Assembly (NCBI RefSeq): GCF_949774925.1
Contig: NZ_OX458932.1
Span: 620,001 to 684,000 of the forward strand
Direction of reading: 5' to 3'
Length of the DNA stretch: 64,000 nucleotides
Source: Candidatus Methylacidiphilum fumarolicum
GTDB taxonomy: Bacteria > Verrucomicrobiota > Verrucomicrobiia > Methylacidiphilales > Methylacidiphilaceae
How positions within the stretch are numbered: the first letter of the stretch is position 1; every line of letters starts with the position of its first letter. Shown here one piece after another: positions 36,127-44,369 of this stretch. Made by a program: the position numbers and the translations under genes. Under the pieces are notes generated by a model. The model did no database searches, was not told the DNA's origin, and worked only from the letters and a program-made list of their open reading frames with translations.

Positions 36127-36669
36127 TTGTGTAAAAATATAAAAGTCTTTTTCTTAGTTATTTTTAGTGGTTTTGTATGTTTCTTTTCAGGCTGTGCGCC
36201 TTTTACAAACGTCAAAATGGAACGTTTGAAAAAGCAGCCTTCTTTTTTAAATCTCACTGCACGCCCTAAAAGATACAAAGGCAAAGAGGTTTTCCTTGGG
36301 GGAACGGTGGCAGCCATTAAGAAAAGTGGCAAAAAAACCAATCTAGAAATTATAGAACTTCCATTGGATGAGAGTGGCAAACCAGCAGTCGATTTCCCAT
36401 CAGAAGGTAGATTTATAGCCGAAGTTTCTCAAGAAATCGATCCTACTTTTTTTTCTGTTGGAACAGTAGTTACTTTAACTGGTATTGTAGAAGGTAGTGC
36501 TCATGGAATCATCCCTGAAGAAGGATCCTTGTTTCCTCTTATTCGCACAAAACGGATCTCTCCCTGGAAAGAACCGATGACTTATGGGAAAAATTCCACT
36601 AACTGGTATGATCAGCCAGAAGGCAATCTGCATGCTTGGGGTTGGGGACCGGGGGCATACTGGTGGTAA
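36127..36669 (+). CDS. Slp-family outer-membrane lipoprotein
   Basis: A 180-residue lipoprotein. The signal peptide ends in FFSGC, so Cys23 is lipidated. YKGKEVFLGGTVAAIKKSGKKTNLEIIELPLDESGKP is the characteristic Slp block, followed by GRFIAEVSQEIDPTFFSVG and VVTLTGIVEG. Slp proteins are acid- and starvation-related outer-membrane lipoproteins in enterobacteria; the role here is unknown. The start is TTG 36127. The C-terminus is Trp/Gly-rich (WYDQPEGNLHAWGWGPG). Confidence 0.82.
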   Translation: MCKNIKVFFLVIFSGFVCFFSGCAPFTNVKMERLKKQPSFLNLTARPKRYKGKEVFLGGTVAAIKKSGKKTNLEIIELPLDESGKPAVDFPSEGRFIAEVSQEIDPTFFSVGTVVTLTGIVEGSAHGIIPEEGSLFPLIRTKRISPWKEPMTYGKNSTNWYDQPEGNLHAWGWGPGAYWW

Positions 36670-36789
36670 AATTGGGTTATTGTCATTTATTGCGATTAAT
36701 GCTATGTCTTCAAATAAGACACCGGTCGTTTTCAAAATTTCAGTCGAATTTCATTTTGGTATCCCTAAAAAAAAGGAGAAATAAAATCA

Positions 36790-38148
36790 ATGTTCAGTTT
36801 TGATTTTTCCCTACTGTATCCGTTGGGTCAGTTCGGCTTTGTCGCATTGGCAACAATTCTTTTCTATTTACTAAGTAGGCCAATCCGGCATTTTATAGAA
36901 AAAAAACTTACCATCGATCCATCTCAAAGACCCCTTAGTTATCTTAAAGTCTTTCTTCAAAGTTTATGGCTTCCTCTTTGGATAGCTATTCTTTTTACGG
37001 TCTCCATTGTGGTGGCGATTTTCGCAACTATCTATGTAGAAGAACGCTTTTCAGTCACCATTTCTTTTATTGACCTTTTCTGGGGATTGTCTTTCGTTTG
37101 GTATTTTGCTTTCTGGTGGTTTTTGTTTCGTCTGGCTAAAACTAATTTGGAAATAGTCAAACAGAAGTTTAGCAATAGAGAACAATTTAGAAATATCTTG
37201 GCTACTCGTCTAGCTCGTATGCTCTACATTGTGATTCCTGTTATTGGAATATCAGGGGCCTTAGAAATCTATCCTTTTCGTTCAGAAATAAGAGTAGTTT
37301 TAAATAAGATCTTTGAAATTCTACTCATTGTTCTTTTAGCTTACTTTTTTTTTGAGTCAGTTGCTATTGGTGGAGAATTTATTATTCATAGGTGGAAAAA
37401 AGCAGAGAATGATTTTACAAAGAGGAAAGTTTATACCCAGGTCAAAGTCATTGAGAGAATTCTCTATTTTTTTATCATTCTATTTGCCGTTTCCTCCATT
37501 TTGATGCTATTCCCAGAAGTCAGACATATAGGGACAAGTATGCTGGCTTCAGCCGGTGTTATAGGTATTGTCGTTGGATTTGCTGCCCAACACATTTTTT
37601 CGAATATTTTTGCAGGCATTCAATTAGCTATCACCCAACCGATTAGGCTTGGAGATATTGTCGTAGTCCAGGGATATTGGGGCACCATTGAAGAAATTAC
37701 TCTTACTTATGTCGTCGTCCACGTATGGGATCATCGCAGGCTCGTTCTTCCCATCAGCTATTTTACTTCGAATTTCTTCGAGAATTGGACTCGGCATTCA
37801 TCAGAAATCATGGGCACAGTGTATATTTATGTTGATTATTCTATTCCCGTTGATTCGTTACGAAAACAACTTCAAGAGATTCTTTCTTCCTGTCCACTCT
37901 GGGACCAAAAAGTCGCGACTATCCAAGTCACTGAGGCAACGGACAAAGCCATGGAAGTGCGGATTCTTTTGAGCGCCGAAAATTCTTCAAAACTTTGGGA
38001 TCTCCGCTGCTTGGTTCGAGAAAAAATGATCGGCTATCTTCAACAAACTTTTCCTCAAAGTTTGCCCAAATACCGACTGGATTATGTTAACCACTGGACT
38101 CCTCAGGATTCCATGGGAAGCTGTGAGACAACAGAGAAAAAGAAGTAA
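36790..38148 (+). CDS. MscS-family mechanosensitive ion channel
   Basis: A 452-residue membrane protein with about five N-terminal spans and then the MscS core. The pore helix and beta domain read SAGVIGIVVGFAAQHIFSNIFAGIQLAI, then IRLGDIVVVQGYWGTIEEITLTYVVV and LVLPISYFTSNFFENWTR. The C-terminal domain follows. An AAGGAG lies about 12 nt before the ATG at 36790. The channel opens under membrane tension and protects against osmotic downshift. It is longer than E. coli MscS (286 residues) through extra N-terminal spans, as in YnaI-like members. Confidence 0.92.
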   Translation: MFSFDFSLLYPLGQFGFVALATILFYLLSRPIRHFIEKKLTIDPSQRPLSYLKVFLQSLWLPLWIAILFTVSIVVAIFATIYVEERFSVTISFIDLFWGLSFVWYFAFWWFLFRLAKTNLEIVKQKFSNREQFRNILATRLARMLYIVIPVIGISGALEIYPFRSEIRVVLNKIFEILLIVLLAYFFFESVAIGGEFIIHRWKKAENDFTKRKVYTQVKVIERILYFFIILFAVSSILMLFPEVRHIGTSMLASAGVIGIVVGFAAQHIFSNIFAGIQLAITQPIRLGDIVVVQGYWGTIEEITLTYVVVHVWDHRRLVLPISYFTSNFFENWTRHSSEIMGTVYIYVDYSIPVDSLRKQLQEILSSCPLWDQKVATIQVTEATDKAMEVRILLSAENSSKLWDLRCLVREKMIGYLQQTFPQSLPKYRLDYVNHWTPQDSMGSCETTEKKK

Positions 38149-38204
38149 AAATATCATTTTTAGTTGTTTTAGAACTGCATCAATAGAACTAAGATAAGGC
38201 GTTT

Positions 38205-38969
38205 ATGTATAGTCGGCTGTCTGCTAATCAGGGGCTTCCAAAGCCAAGAGCAAGGGAAGAAATTCATCAAGCGGTCATTTCGTTGATTGGAAAATTGAAC
38301 CTGGCTAAAGGGTCGAAAGTACTTGATGTGCCAATGGGGCCTGGAGCCTTAAGTGTTATTTTACATCAGAATGGATACCAGGTTTTTGGAGTGGATATCG
38401 ATTTAGAACAATCTGAGCCGGTCCAATCCTATGTTATCCGTAAAAAGGCTGATTTAAACGATTCAATTCCTTTTGAAGATGAATTTTTCGATCTTGCGGT
38501 TTCTTTAGAGGGAATCGAGCACCTTGAAAATCCATTTCAGTTTATTCGTGAAATTTCACGGGTGCTTCGTCAGGGAGGCTATTTCATTCTTTCCACTCCT
38601 AATATTTGCAATCTTGAAGAAAGACTTAATTACTTCTTCCGTGGAAGTTTTTATCGGTTCATTTCGCCAAACGAATTCAAAGAAAAAGGGAGTGGTTTTG
38701 ACCACCAAAATCTTATGACTTGGGTCGAAATGAAACAGATTCTTGAATGGAATGAGTTAAAACCGCTTTTTCTGGAAAAAGACAAGATCAAATGGAGACA
38801 GCTCCTTTTTCTTTGGCCCTTAGGATTGCTTATTTGGCTTTATGGCAGACTGCAACCTGCTAGTAGAAGAAAGAAGTATTGTATGGACGACAATGAGTCA
38901 TTCCCAGTTATGTTTGGAGGGAGCAGTTTGATTAGTGTTTCTAAAAAGCTCTTCAAAAACGAAATATGA
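38205..38969 (+). CDS. Class I SAM-dependent methyltransferase
   Basis: A 254-residue protein with GSKVLDVPMGPGALSVIL as motif I (DVPMGPG in place of the usual DxGxG), VFGVDIDLEQS, and FDLAVSLEGIEHLENPFQFIREI as the motif II/III region, typical of UbiE/methyltransf_11. The C-terminal part has a hydrophobic stretch (LLFLWPLGLLIWLYGRL) that may touch the membrane. The ATGA overlap with the next methyltransferase shows translational coupling. Together with the glycosyltransferase it probably decorates a surface glycan or lipid. Confidence 0.85.
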   Translation: MYSRLSANQGLPKPRAREEIHQAVISLIGKLNLAKGSKVLDVPMGPGALSVILHQNGYQVFGVDIDLEQSEPVQSYVIRKKADLNDSIPFEDEFFDLAVSLEGIEHLENPFQFIREISRVLRQGGYFILSTPNICNLEERLNYFFRGSFYRFISPNEFKEKGSGFDHQNLMTWVEMKQILEWNELKPLFLEKDKIKWRQLLFLWPLGLLIWLYGRLQPASRRKKYCMDDNESFPVMFGGSSLISVSKKLFKNEI

Positions 38970-39712
38970 GTACCTATTCAATTTACAATTCTGTAATTAA
39001 GAAAATAGAGCAAAGGATAGATCTCTCTTCAAAGAAACAGCTTTTGGATATTGGGAGTGGCAAAGGAGAATTAATACGATTGGTCAAAGAAAAATGGGAT
39101 TTGTCGACATTTGCTTGTGATTACACCGATAAATGGATGGAAGTAAAAAATCAAAAAGTCGAGGTTGTAGATCTCAATACAGATCCCTTGCCTTATTCTG
39201 ATAATTCTTTTGATATCATCACTTGTACAGAGGTGGTTGAACATCTCAATAATTATCGGAAGCTTCTCCAAGAAATGTACAGAGTTTTAAAGCCACAAGG
39301 ATTAGTAGTGATTTCTACACCAAATTTGGTGAATCTCAAATCACGGATGCGTTTTTTTTCATTTGGTTTTTGGAACCTCTTTGGCCCTTTGCCATTCGAT
39401 CGCATCCAAAGGGAAGATACTGATGGGCATATAAGCCCAGTCCACTTTTTCTATCTTGTTCATGGCCTCCATGAAGCTGGATTTTCCAAGATAGAAATTT
39501 CCGTAGATAAATACCAAAGGTCATCGATGATTGCTCTTTCCTTCTTTTATCTGCCGATTAAATTCTTTGGAGCCATTTCATTTTTTAAAGAACAAGCTAA
39601 GTACCGGACTATTCAAAAAGAAAACCTCCCCTATGTCACTCTTGTCAATACGCTCGACTTAATGCTTGGACGAACGGTTATTGCTACGGGTATGAAGCTT
39701 TATGATAGATAA
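38966..39712 (+). CDS. Class I SAM-dependent methyltransferase (second of pair)
   Basis: A 248-residue methyltransferase. QLLDIGSGKGELIRLV is motif I, FACDYTDKWM follows, and SFDIITCTEVVEHLNNYRKLLQEMYRVLKPQGLVVISTPN is the UbiE-like core (seen in pieces). The start overlaps the stop of the first methyltransferase (ATGA), and its own stop overlaps the glycosyltransferase start by 11 nt. The target is unknown; the operon suggests a cell-surface carbohydrate. Confidence 0.87.
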   Translation: MSTYSIYNSVIKKIEQRIDLSSKKQLLDIGSGKGELIRLVKEKWDLSTFACDYTDKWMEVKNQKVEVVDLNTDPLPYSDNSFDIITCTEVVEHLNNYRKLLQEMYRVLKPQGLVVISTPNLVNLKSRMRFFSFGFWNLFGPLPFDRIQREDTDGHISPVHFFYLVHGLHEAGFSKIEISVDKYQRSSMIALSFFYLPIKFFGAISFFKEQAKYRTIQKENLPYVTLVNTLDLMLGRTVIATGMKLYDR

Positions 39713-40904
39713 CGTAATGATGAACCCCTTGCGAATAGCAATCGTTACAATGGAATATGGATATGAGGGAGGAGCCGAGCGATTTGTATGGCAGGTCACA
39801 GAACGAATCAGCCGTCTTCCTTTTATTGAAGTGAATCTTTTTGCTGCTCGATGGAAAGAAACTAATCCCAGGATTATTTGTCATAAAGTGCCTATTTTGA
39901 AAATCGGTCGATGCTCTACTCGGTTGTCTTTCTGTTGGAATGCACATCAAATGGTTCAGAATGGAAAATACGACCTTGTTCATTGCCATGATTTGGTTGC
40001 TAACTGTGATGTCATTACTTTTGGAGTGCCACATTTGTTCTGGGTAAAAGAAATTCAGAAAAAAAATATGCTTTCTCCCTATAACCATTTGATTCGATGG
40101 CTTGAAAAAAAAACACTCTATTCTAAGACCCTTTCTTGGATTTTACCTAATTCTCAGCGTGCCAAAACTGCTTTCGCTCAGTATTATCCGGATCTTCTCT
40201 CAAAGGTGCAAGTCGTAAGCCCCGGGGTGGAGTTCGATCGGTTTTGTCAGGATAGGGATAGAGCTGAACTGAGAGAGAAAATATTGAATAGATTTGGATG
40301 GCACCCGCAGCATCTTCTTGGGCTATTTGTTGGAAATAACTGGAAACTGAAAGGATTGCCTCAAATCTGTCTTGGTATAGCTGAAGCAAAAAAAAAAGGG
40401 CTGATAATCAATCTTTTAGTCGTTGGGAGAGGGGATCACGAAGCGATGGGCTCTTTTTTGAGGGCAAAAGGAATTGCCAATCAGGTAGGGTTCATAGGCT
40501 TGGTTTCTGAGGAAATCGAAAATTTTTATAAAGCTGCTGATTTTCTTATTCTTCTTTCTCAATTTGAGAGTTTTGGGATGGTGGTCTTAGAAGCTATGGC
40601 CTCGGCTCTGCCAGTTATTTTATCAGCTGATATTGGAGCATGGGATGTTGCAATAGAAGGGGTCAATGCTCTGAAGATTGTCAATGCAGAAGATCCACAA
40701 GAAATAGCGATGGCTTATAGCAAACTTTCTGATCCGTTGGTAAGAAAAACAATGGGGCATAATGCTCGCGAAACAGCAAAAAAGTACGATTGGAGCAAAG
40801 TTGCAGAGGCAACACTACGTATTTATTCTTTAGTTTTAAAAGAAAAAAAGCTTGTTCAGCAATCTGATCGGATCATCAGGAACGTTGGATTGAGCATGGA
40901 CTAA
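39702..40904 (+). CDS. GT4-family glycosyltransferase
   Basis: A 400-residue GT-B glycosyltransferase. The N-terminus IAIVTMEYGYEGGAERFVWQV has the donor-lobe start with GGAE, and the C-terminal lobe has LLFVGNNWKLKGLPQ-like NWKLKG, then the EX7E motif in FLILLSQFESFGMVVLEAMASALPVI. VVSPGVEFDRF precedes it. This is similar to heptose and mannose transferases (RfaG type) that act on lipopolysaccharide core, so it may use GDP- or ADP-sugars. The 3' end overlaps the convergent HAD gene by 29 nt. Confidence 0.88.
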   Translation: MIDNVMMNPLRIAIVTMEYGYEGGAERFVWQVTERISRLPFIEVNLFAARWKETNPRIICHKVPILKIGRCSTRLSFCWNAHQMVQNGKYDLVHCHDLVANCDVITFGVPHLFWVKEIQKKNMLSPYNHLIRWLEKKTLYSKTLSWILPNSQRAKTAFAQYYPDLLSKVQVVSPGVEFDRFCQDRDRAELREKILNRFGWHPQHLLGLFVGNNWKLKGLPQICLGIAEAKKKGLIINLLVVGRGDHEAMGSFLRAKGIANQVGFIGLVSEEIENFYKAADFLILLSQFESFGMVVLEAMASALPVILSADIGAWDVAIEGVNALKIVNAEDPQEIAMAYSKLSDPLVRKTMGHNARETAKKYDWSKVAEATLRIYSLVLKEKKLVQQSDRIIRNVGLSMD

Positions 40905-41682
40905 AATCAAATTTTTCTTCTATCTTCAATAAGGCTTCGGTAATTCCTAAAGAAGCTTCTTTTTTGGCTACATAACCACCTTGCTTGATAACCTTTTCTT
41001 TTACTTCCTTCACAGCATTTGCAGGACAGGCCAAATGTGAGGCCAATTGTATTTCAAGCATGGGTAAATCATTGAAATGGTCACCGCAAGCCATGGAATT
41101 TTTAGGACTTATTCCCAGAAGCCGCTGGATCTGCTTCAAAGCCGATCCCTTATGAAAGTCTTTGTGGGCAAAACGAAAATAAACAAAATTGCGGTGGTAA
41201 GTTAAAAAAGGCATATTTTGCAGTTTTTGATCTATATACAAAGAGATCTGATCAGCCTCCTGGTTACTGGAAGCTTCAACTTCAATAGGCGACCACGATG
41301 AACTATGAATTGTGGCCTTTGTATGAAGAATTAAGTAGTTGGCAAGTTCTTCAAAGAAAAACCCTATGGAATCAAATAAAATTTTATGTGAGTTTCTGCA
41401 TTTGAGATTCCACTCTTCGTGAGGAAAAATCTGAAGGCCTTGGACTTTAAATATTTCTTTTTCGTAAAGAACAACCCAATCTGGTAAAAAGGGGATTTGG
41501 AGCCTGTTCAATTCTTCAAAAAGACTTTCCCAGCTTCTTCCTGTATTGATTACCCATACAAAAGTATCCTGCTTTTTTTTCTTATGGAGCAATTCATAAA
41601 ACTCTGTGGCAATTTTTCTTTCCTCTCCAACAGAAAGGAGTGTGCCATCGAAATCAGTACAAAAAAGAAATGGAGTTCTCAC
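40876..41682 (-). CDS. HAD-superfamily phosphatase (Cof/sucrose-phosphatase type)
   Basis: A 268-residue HAD hydrolase. LFCTDFDGTLLS is motif I (nucleophile Asp plus second Asp), VINTGRSWESLFEEL is motif II with its cap of the C2 type, and MACGDHFNDLPMLEIQLASH is motif IV (GDxxND). This is the Cof-like group, which includes sucrose-6-phosphate phosphatase and mannosylglycerate phosphatase. The start codon is GTG at 41682. The substrate is likely a sugar phosphate but cannot be fixed. Confidence 0.87.
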   Translation of the reverse strand: MRTPFLFCTDFDGTLLSVGEERKIATEFYELLHKKKKQDTFVWVINTGRSWESLFEELNRLQIPFLPDWVVLYEKEIFKVQGLQIFPHEEWNLKCRNSHKILFDSIGFFFEELANYLILHTKATIHSSSWSPIEVEASSNQEADQISLYIDQKLQNMPFLTYHRNFVYFRFAHKDFHKGSALKQIQRLLGISPKNSMACGDHFNDLPMLEIQLASHLACPANAVKEVKEKVIKQGGYVAKKEASLGITEALLKIEEKFDFSPCSIQRS

Positions 41683-42497
41683 ACTGTTTTTTCTTTATGT
41701 GGTTGATTGTTGTTCAGCCCAATTGTCCATCCCTAATTCATAGGCATTTTTGCCAAAAAAAAAAATAGCAGAGTGGTTTGCATACTATATTGCTATGTTT
41801 AAAAAAAGTTTCAAAGAAATTCACTTGTTTTTAGAGAATAATTGCCTTGAAAGGCTCGTAGATAGCCCTAAGTGAGAGTATTTTCTATTTTCGAATTCTC
41901 AATGTGCTTTATTGGGTGGTTTGGGCAGCTTGGGATCTAGATCGTACGAAGATAGTCGTAAGGGATATGTAAACAATGGATGCCAATCAACTCTTACCCT
42001 CTGTAGCTTTTGTTCTCCCATGGGTTGGTGATCCAGATTGCTTTCTAAATGGAAAAACCCTTGATATTGTGATGTCCAACTCCACCGATGGATTCGGATA
42101 AGCTGGCAGAAACAGGAGGCAGTGCTTCTGTGTCTGGATAAAGAAAATTTAGATGACTAAAGCTTTACAGGAGTAAATCTGGAAAAATGATTTATTAAAA
42201 AAATCAAAAAATATATGAAATAGATTATAAAATCTTTTTTCTTATATAATTTTTTATTTTTTTATAAGTTATTTAATAACTTTTTAATAACAAATAAATT
42301 ATAAATATCATTTTCGTAACAATATCTCCACATATTTGCCATAATAAATTCACATAAAGTTTCATGATTTTGTGTTATTTTTCATTAAACTTGCTGAACG
42401 ATTATTCAAAATCTTGCTTGTTCTTAGTCAAATAGAGCGAATAAAAGGATTTTGGGTAGTATATTTTTAATAAGGAACTATTAGAAAAGGTATTTAT
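41683..42497 (+). other. 815-nt spacer upstream of exbB
   Basis: No convincing gene is seen. A short open frame at 41976-42101 (41 codons, starting MDANQLLPSVAFVLPW) lies in a somewhat more GC-rich part (41890-42170) that could be a decayed gene piece. The stretch 42180-42340 is extremely AT-rich and carries a perfect palindrome, listed separately. This is probably the control region of exbB-exbD-tonB. Confidence 0.5.
42266..42282. promoter_or_regulatory. Perfect 17-bp palindrome, candidate operator
   Basis: AAGTTATT-T-AATAACTT is an exact inverted repeat with one central base, 216 nt before exbB. It does not match the Fur box well. The surrounding DNA is almost pure A/T, which raises the odds of chance palindromes. 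It is too AT-rich to be a terminator stem. Confidence 0.35.
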
Positions 42498-43139
42498 ATG
42501 ATTGAGTTTTTTTTCAAGGGTGGCCCTGTGATGTGGCCGATATTAATCCTTGGACTAGTGACTTTAGCAGCGCTATTGGAAAGGGTTTTTTTCTATCTTG
42601 CCGAACAGAGCGTAAGGAATCCGAAACTTATACAAAAGATCTTTGAACTGACTGAAAAGGGAAAGTACGAAGAAGCTATAGCGATAGGTGAAAAATCAAA
42701 ATATGTTGTGGCGCAAGTGCTGGTGGAAGGCTTAAGGCATAGAAATAGCATGCCTGTGGATGCAATGATAGAAGCGGCTAGCGCTCAGATAGAGAAGTAT
42801 TCTCGTGGGCTTGTGATTCTTGATACGGCTGTAACCCTTGGACCTCTTTTAGGACTGCTGGGGACGGTAACGGGGATGATGCATGCTTTTAGTATTGTTG
42901 GTACTGGAGAAATAGCAGGCAAACAAGCGGCAATCACCGGAGGCGTAGCCGAATCTCTCATCGCGGTGAGCTTTGGTTTGGCCATCGCAATTATTGCCAT
43001 TATTCCATTGAATTTTTTCAATGCGCGCACTGAAAAAGTCAGAAGAGAAATAGAAGGCTATTGTACGAGGCTTGAAATGATACTCAAAAAGTCGCTTAAA
43101 GTGAATAATCAAAGGTTGGATATGGAAATGGTTCGATAA
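42498..43139 (+). CDS. exbB: ExbB/TolQ-type proton channel protein
   Basis: A 213-residue MotA/TolQ/ExbB protein with three membrane spans: an N-terminal one (MWPILILGLVTLAALLERVFF) and two after a long cytoplasmic loop, LDTAVTLGPLLGLLGTVTGMMHAF and AVSFGLAIAIIAIIPLNFF. It energises TonB with the proton gradient together with ExbD. It heads an exbB-exbD-tonB cluster transcribed together. No TonB-dependent receptor lies in the window. Confidence 0.92.
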   Translation: MIEFFFKGGPVMWPILILGLVTLAALLERVFFYLAEQSVRNPKLIQKIFELTEKGKYEEAIAIGEKSKYVVAQVLVEGLRHRNSMPVDAMIEAASAQIEKYSRGLVILDTAVTLGPLLGLLGTVTGMMHAFSIVGTGEIAGKQAAITGGVAESLIAVSFGLAIAIIAIIPLNFFNARTEKVRREIEGYCTRLEMILKKSLKVNNQRLDMEMVR

Positions 43140-43190
43140 AAAGGAAGCAGGGAGCCAGAGAAAATTGGCAAACTAAAGGAGTGTATAGAG

Positions 43191-43637
43191 ATGAAAATTC
43201 ATGTCCAGACTGAAAAACATCGTCCTAGGTTAGAAATCATCCCTTTTATTGATGTGATGTTTTTCCTGTTAGCAACCTTTATGATCGTTTCTTTGACGAT
43301 GGTCAAAAACGAGACTATCCAGATTAAACTTCCCAAAAGCACCACGGCTGTTTCTCAACCCCCGCCTGATCAGATAACTGTCAAAGTGCTCGAAGAGGGC
43401 AATTTTCTTTTTGACAAAGAAAAAGTGCTTTCTCAAGAGTTAACGTCGAAGTTGAATCAGATTAAAACTTCTAATCCAGATCCCAAAATATTCGTAACAG
43501 GAGAACCTAACGCTTCTTTTGAGCTAGTAGTCAAGATAATTGATGAGGCTCGAAAAATTGGGATCAATAAGATAGCCATTCAGACAACCAAACCTCAATC
43601 TCAAACTCAAAAAAGCGGATTAGCCAATGGAACGTAA
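43191..43637 (+). CDS. exbD: ExbD/TolR family protein
   Basis: A 148-residue protein with the typical single span after a short cytoplasmic end: PRLEIIPFIDVMFFLLATFMIV, containing the conserved proton-carrying Asp (FIDVMFF), followed by the periplasmic domain (ITVKVLEEGNFLFDKEKV). It overlaps tonB by 11 nt, and works with ExbB as the TonB motor. Confidence 0.93.
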   Translation: MKIHVQTEKHRPRLEIIPFIDVMFFLLATFMIVSLTMVKNETIQIKLPKSTTAVSQPPPDQITVKVLEEGNFLFDKEKVLSQELTSKLNQIKTSNPDPKIFVTGEPNASFELVVKIIDEARKIGINKIAIQTTKPQSQTQKSGLANGT

Positions 43638-44208
43638 CGATTATATTGGATACTTCTTATCTTTGTTGATCCATGCGACCCTTCTTTTTATTGTTGGGTA
43701 TTTTTTTATTCAAAAAGTGGAATATGGAATTACTGCTGGGGAAGCCACTGTGGATGTTGATCTTATAAATGTTCCAGAAACACCCATTCCTCCAGAACCG
43801 GTTCCCACTCCGATTCCAGAAGAGATGGCGCAGCCTCAGGAAGCGCCCAAACCTGTAGTACAGCCTCCTCCAAAGCCTAAAGCGGTTCAAAAGCCAAAGG
43901 GCATACCTCAAGCTACTAAAACACCAGCAGGCAAAATGACGATGCCTGGATATCTTAGGAATCCTGCCCCAGCCTATCCCGCAGCGGCAAAAGCCGCAGG
44001 GCATCAAGGGTTGGTTATTTTACGAGTGCATGTTTCCTCTTCTGGTTATCCAACTTCAGTAACAATTGGTAAATCTTCTGGTTATCCAGAATTAGATCAG
44101 GCAGCAGAAAATACAGTAAAAAAATTCTGGAGATTTAAACCACCCACGATGCTTGGACTCCCTATCGATGTTGATGTAGATATCCCTATTCGTTTCAAGA
44201 TCAATTGA
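43627..44208 (+). CDS. tonB: TonB energy-transducing protein
   Basis: A 193-residue TonB. After one N-terminal span (YFLSLLIHATLLFIVGYFF) comes a proline-rich segment (TPIPPEPVPTPIPEEM; PPPKPKAVQKPKG, about 52-98) that spans the periplasm. The C-terminal domain reads NPAPAYPAAAKAAGHQGLVILRVHVSSSGYP and FKPPTMLGLPIDVDV, the TonB fold that contacts receptors (here quoted in parts). The start overlaps exbD, so the three genes are coupled. Confidence 0.92.
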   Translation: MERNDYIGYFLSLLIHATLLFIVGYFFIQKVEYGITAGEATVDVDLINVPETPIPPEPVPTPIPEEMAQPQEAPKPVVQPPPKPKAVQKPKGIPQATKTPAGKMTMPGYLRNPAPAYPAAAKAAGHQGLVILRVHVSSSGYPTSVTIGKSSGYPELDQAAENTVKKFWRFKPPTMLGLPIDVDVDIPIRFKIN

Positions 44209-44369
44209 TGGAAAGAATTCTTTAGAATAAAAAAGCCTCTTTTCTGCTTGCATTGTTTCTTACTTCCTAAAAGGCTATTTGCTTTTGTCTCGAGAAAATC
44301 TAGCATTTAGGTTTTCAAAAATTTTTTTTTGGTTGTCTTATCCGACTTTTCTACCAAAGTATCCTGTAT

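Noticed and set aside
44229..44290. AAGCCT...AGGCT repeat after tonB as terminator or trp leader
   Set aside because: The loop is long and the stem is broken; no tandem Trp codons for a leader peptide.
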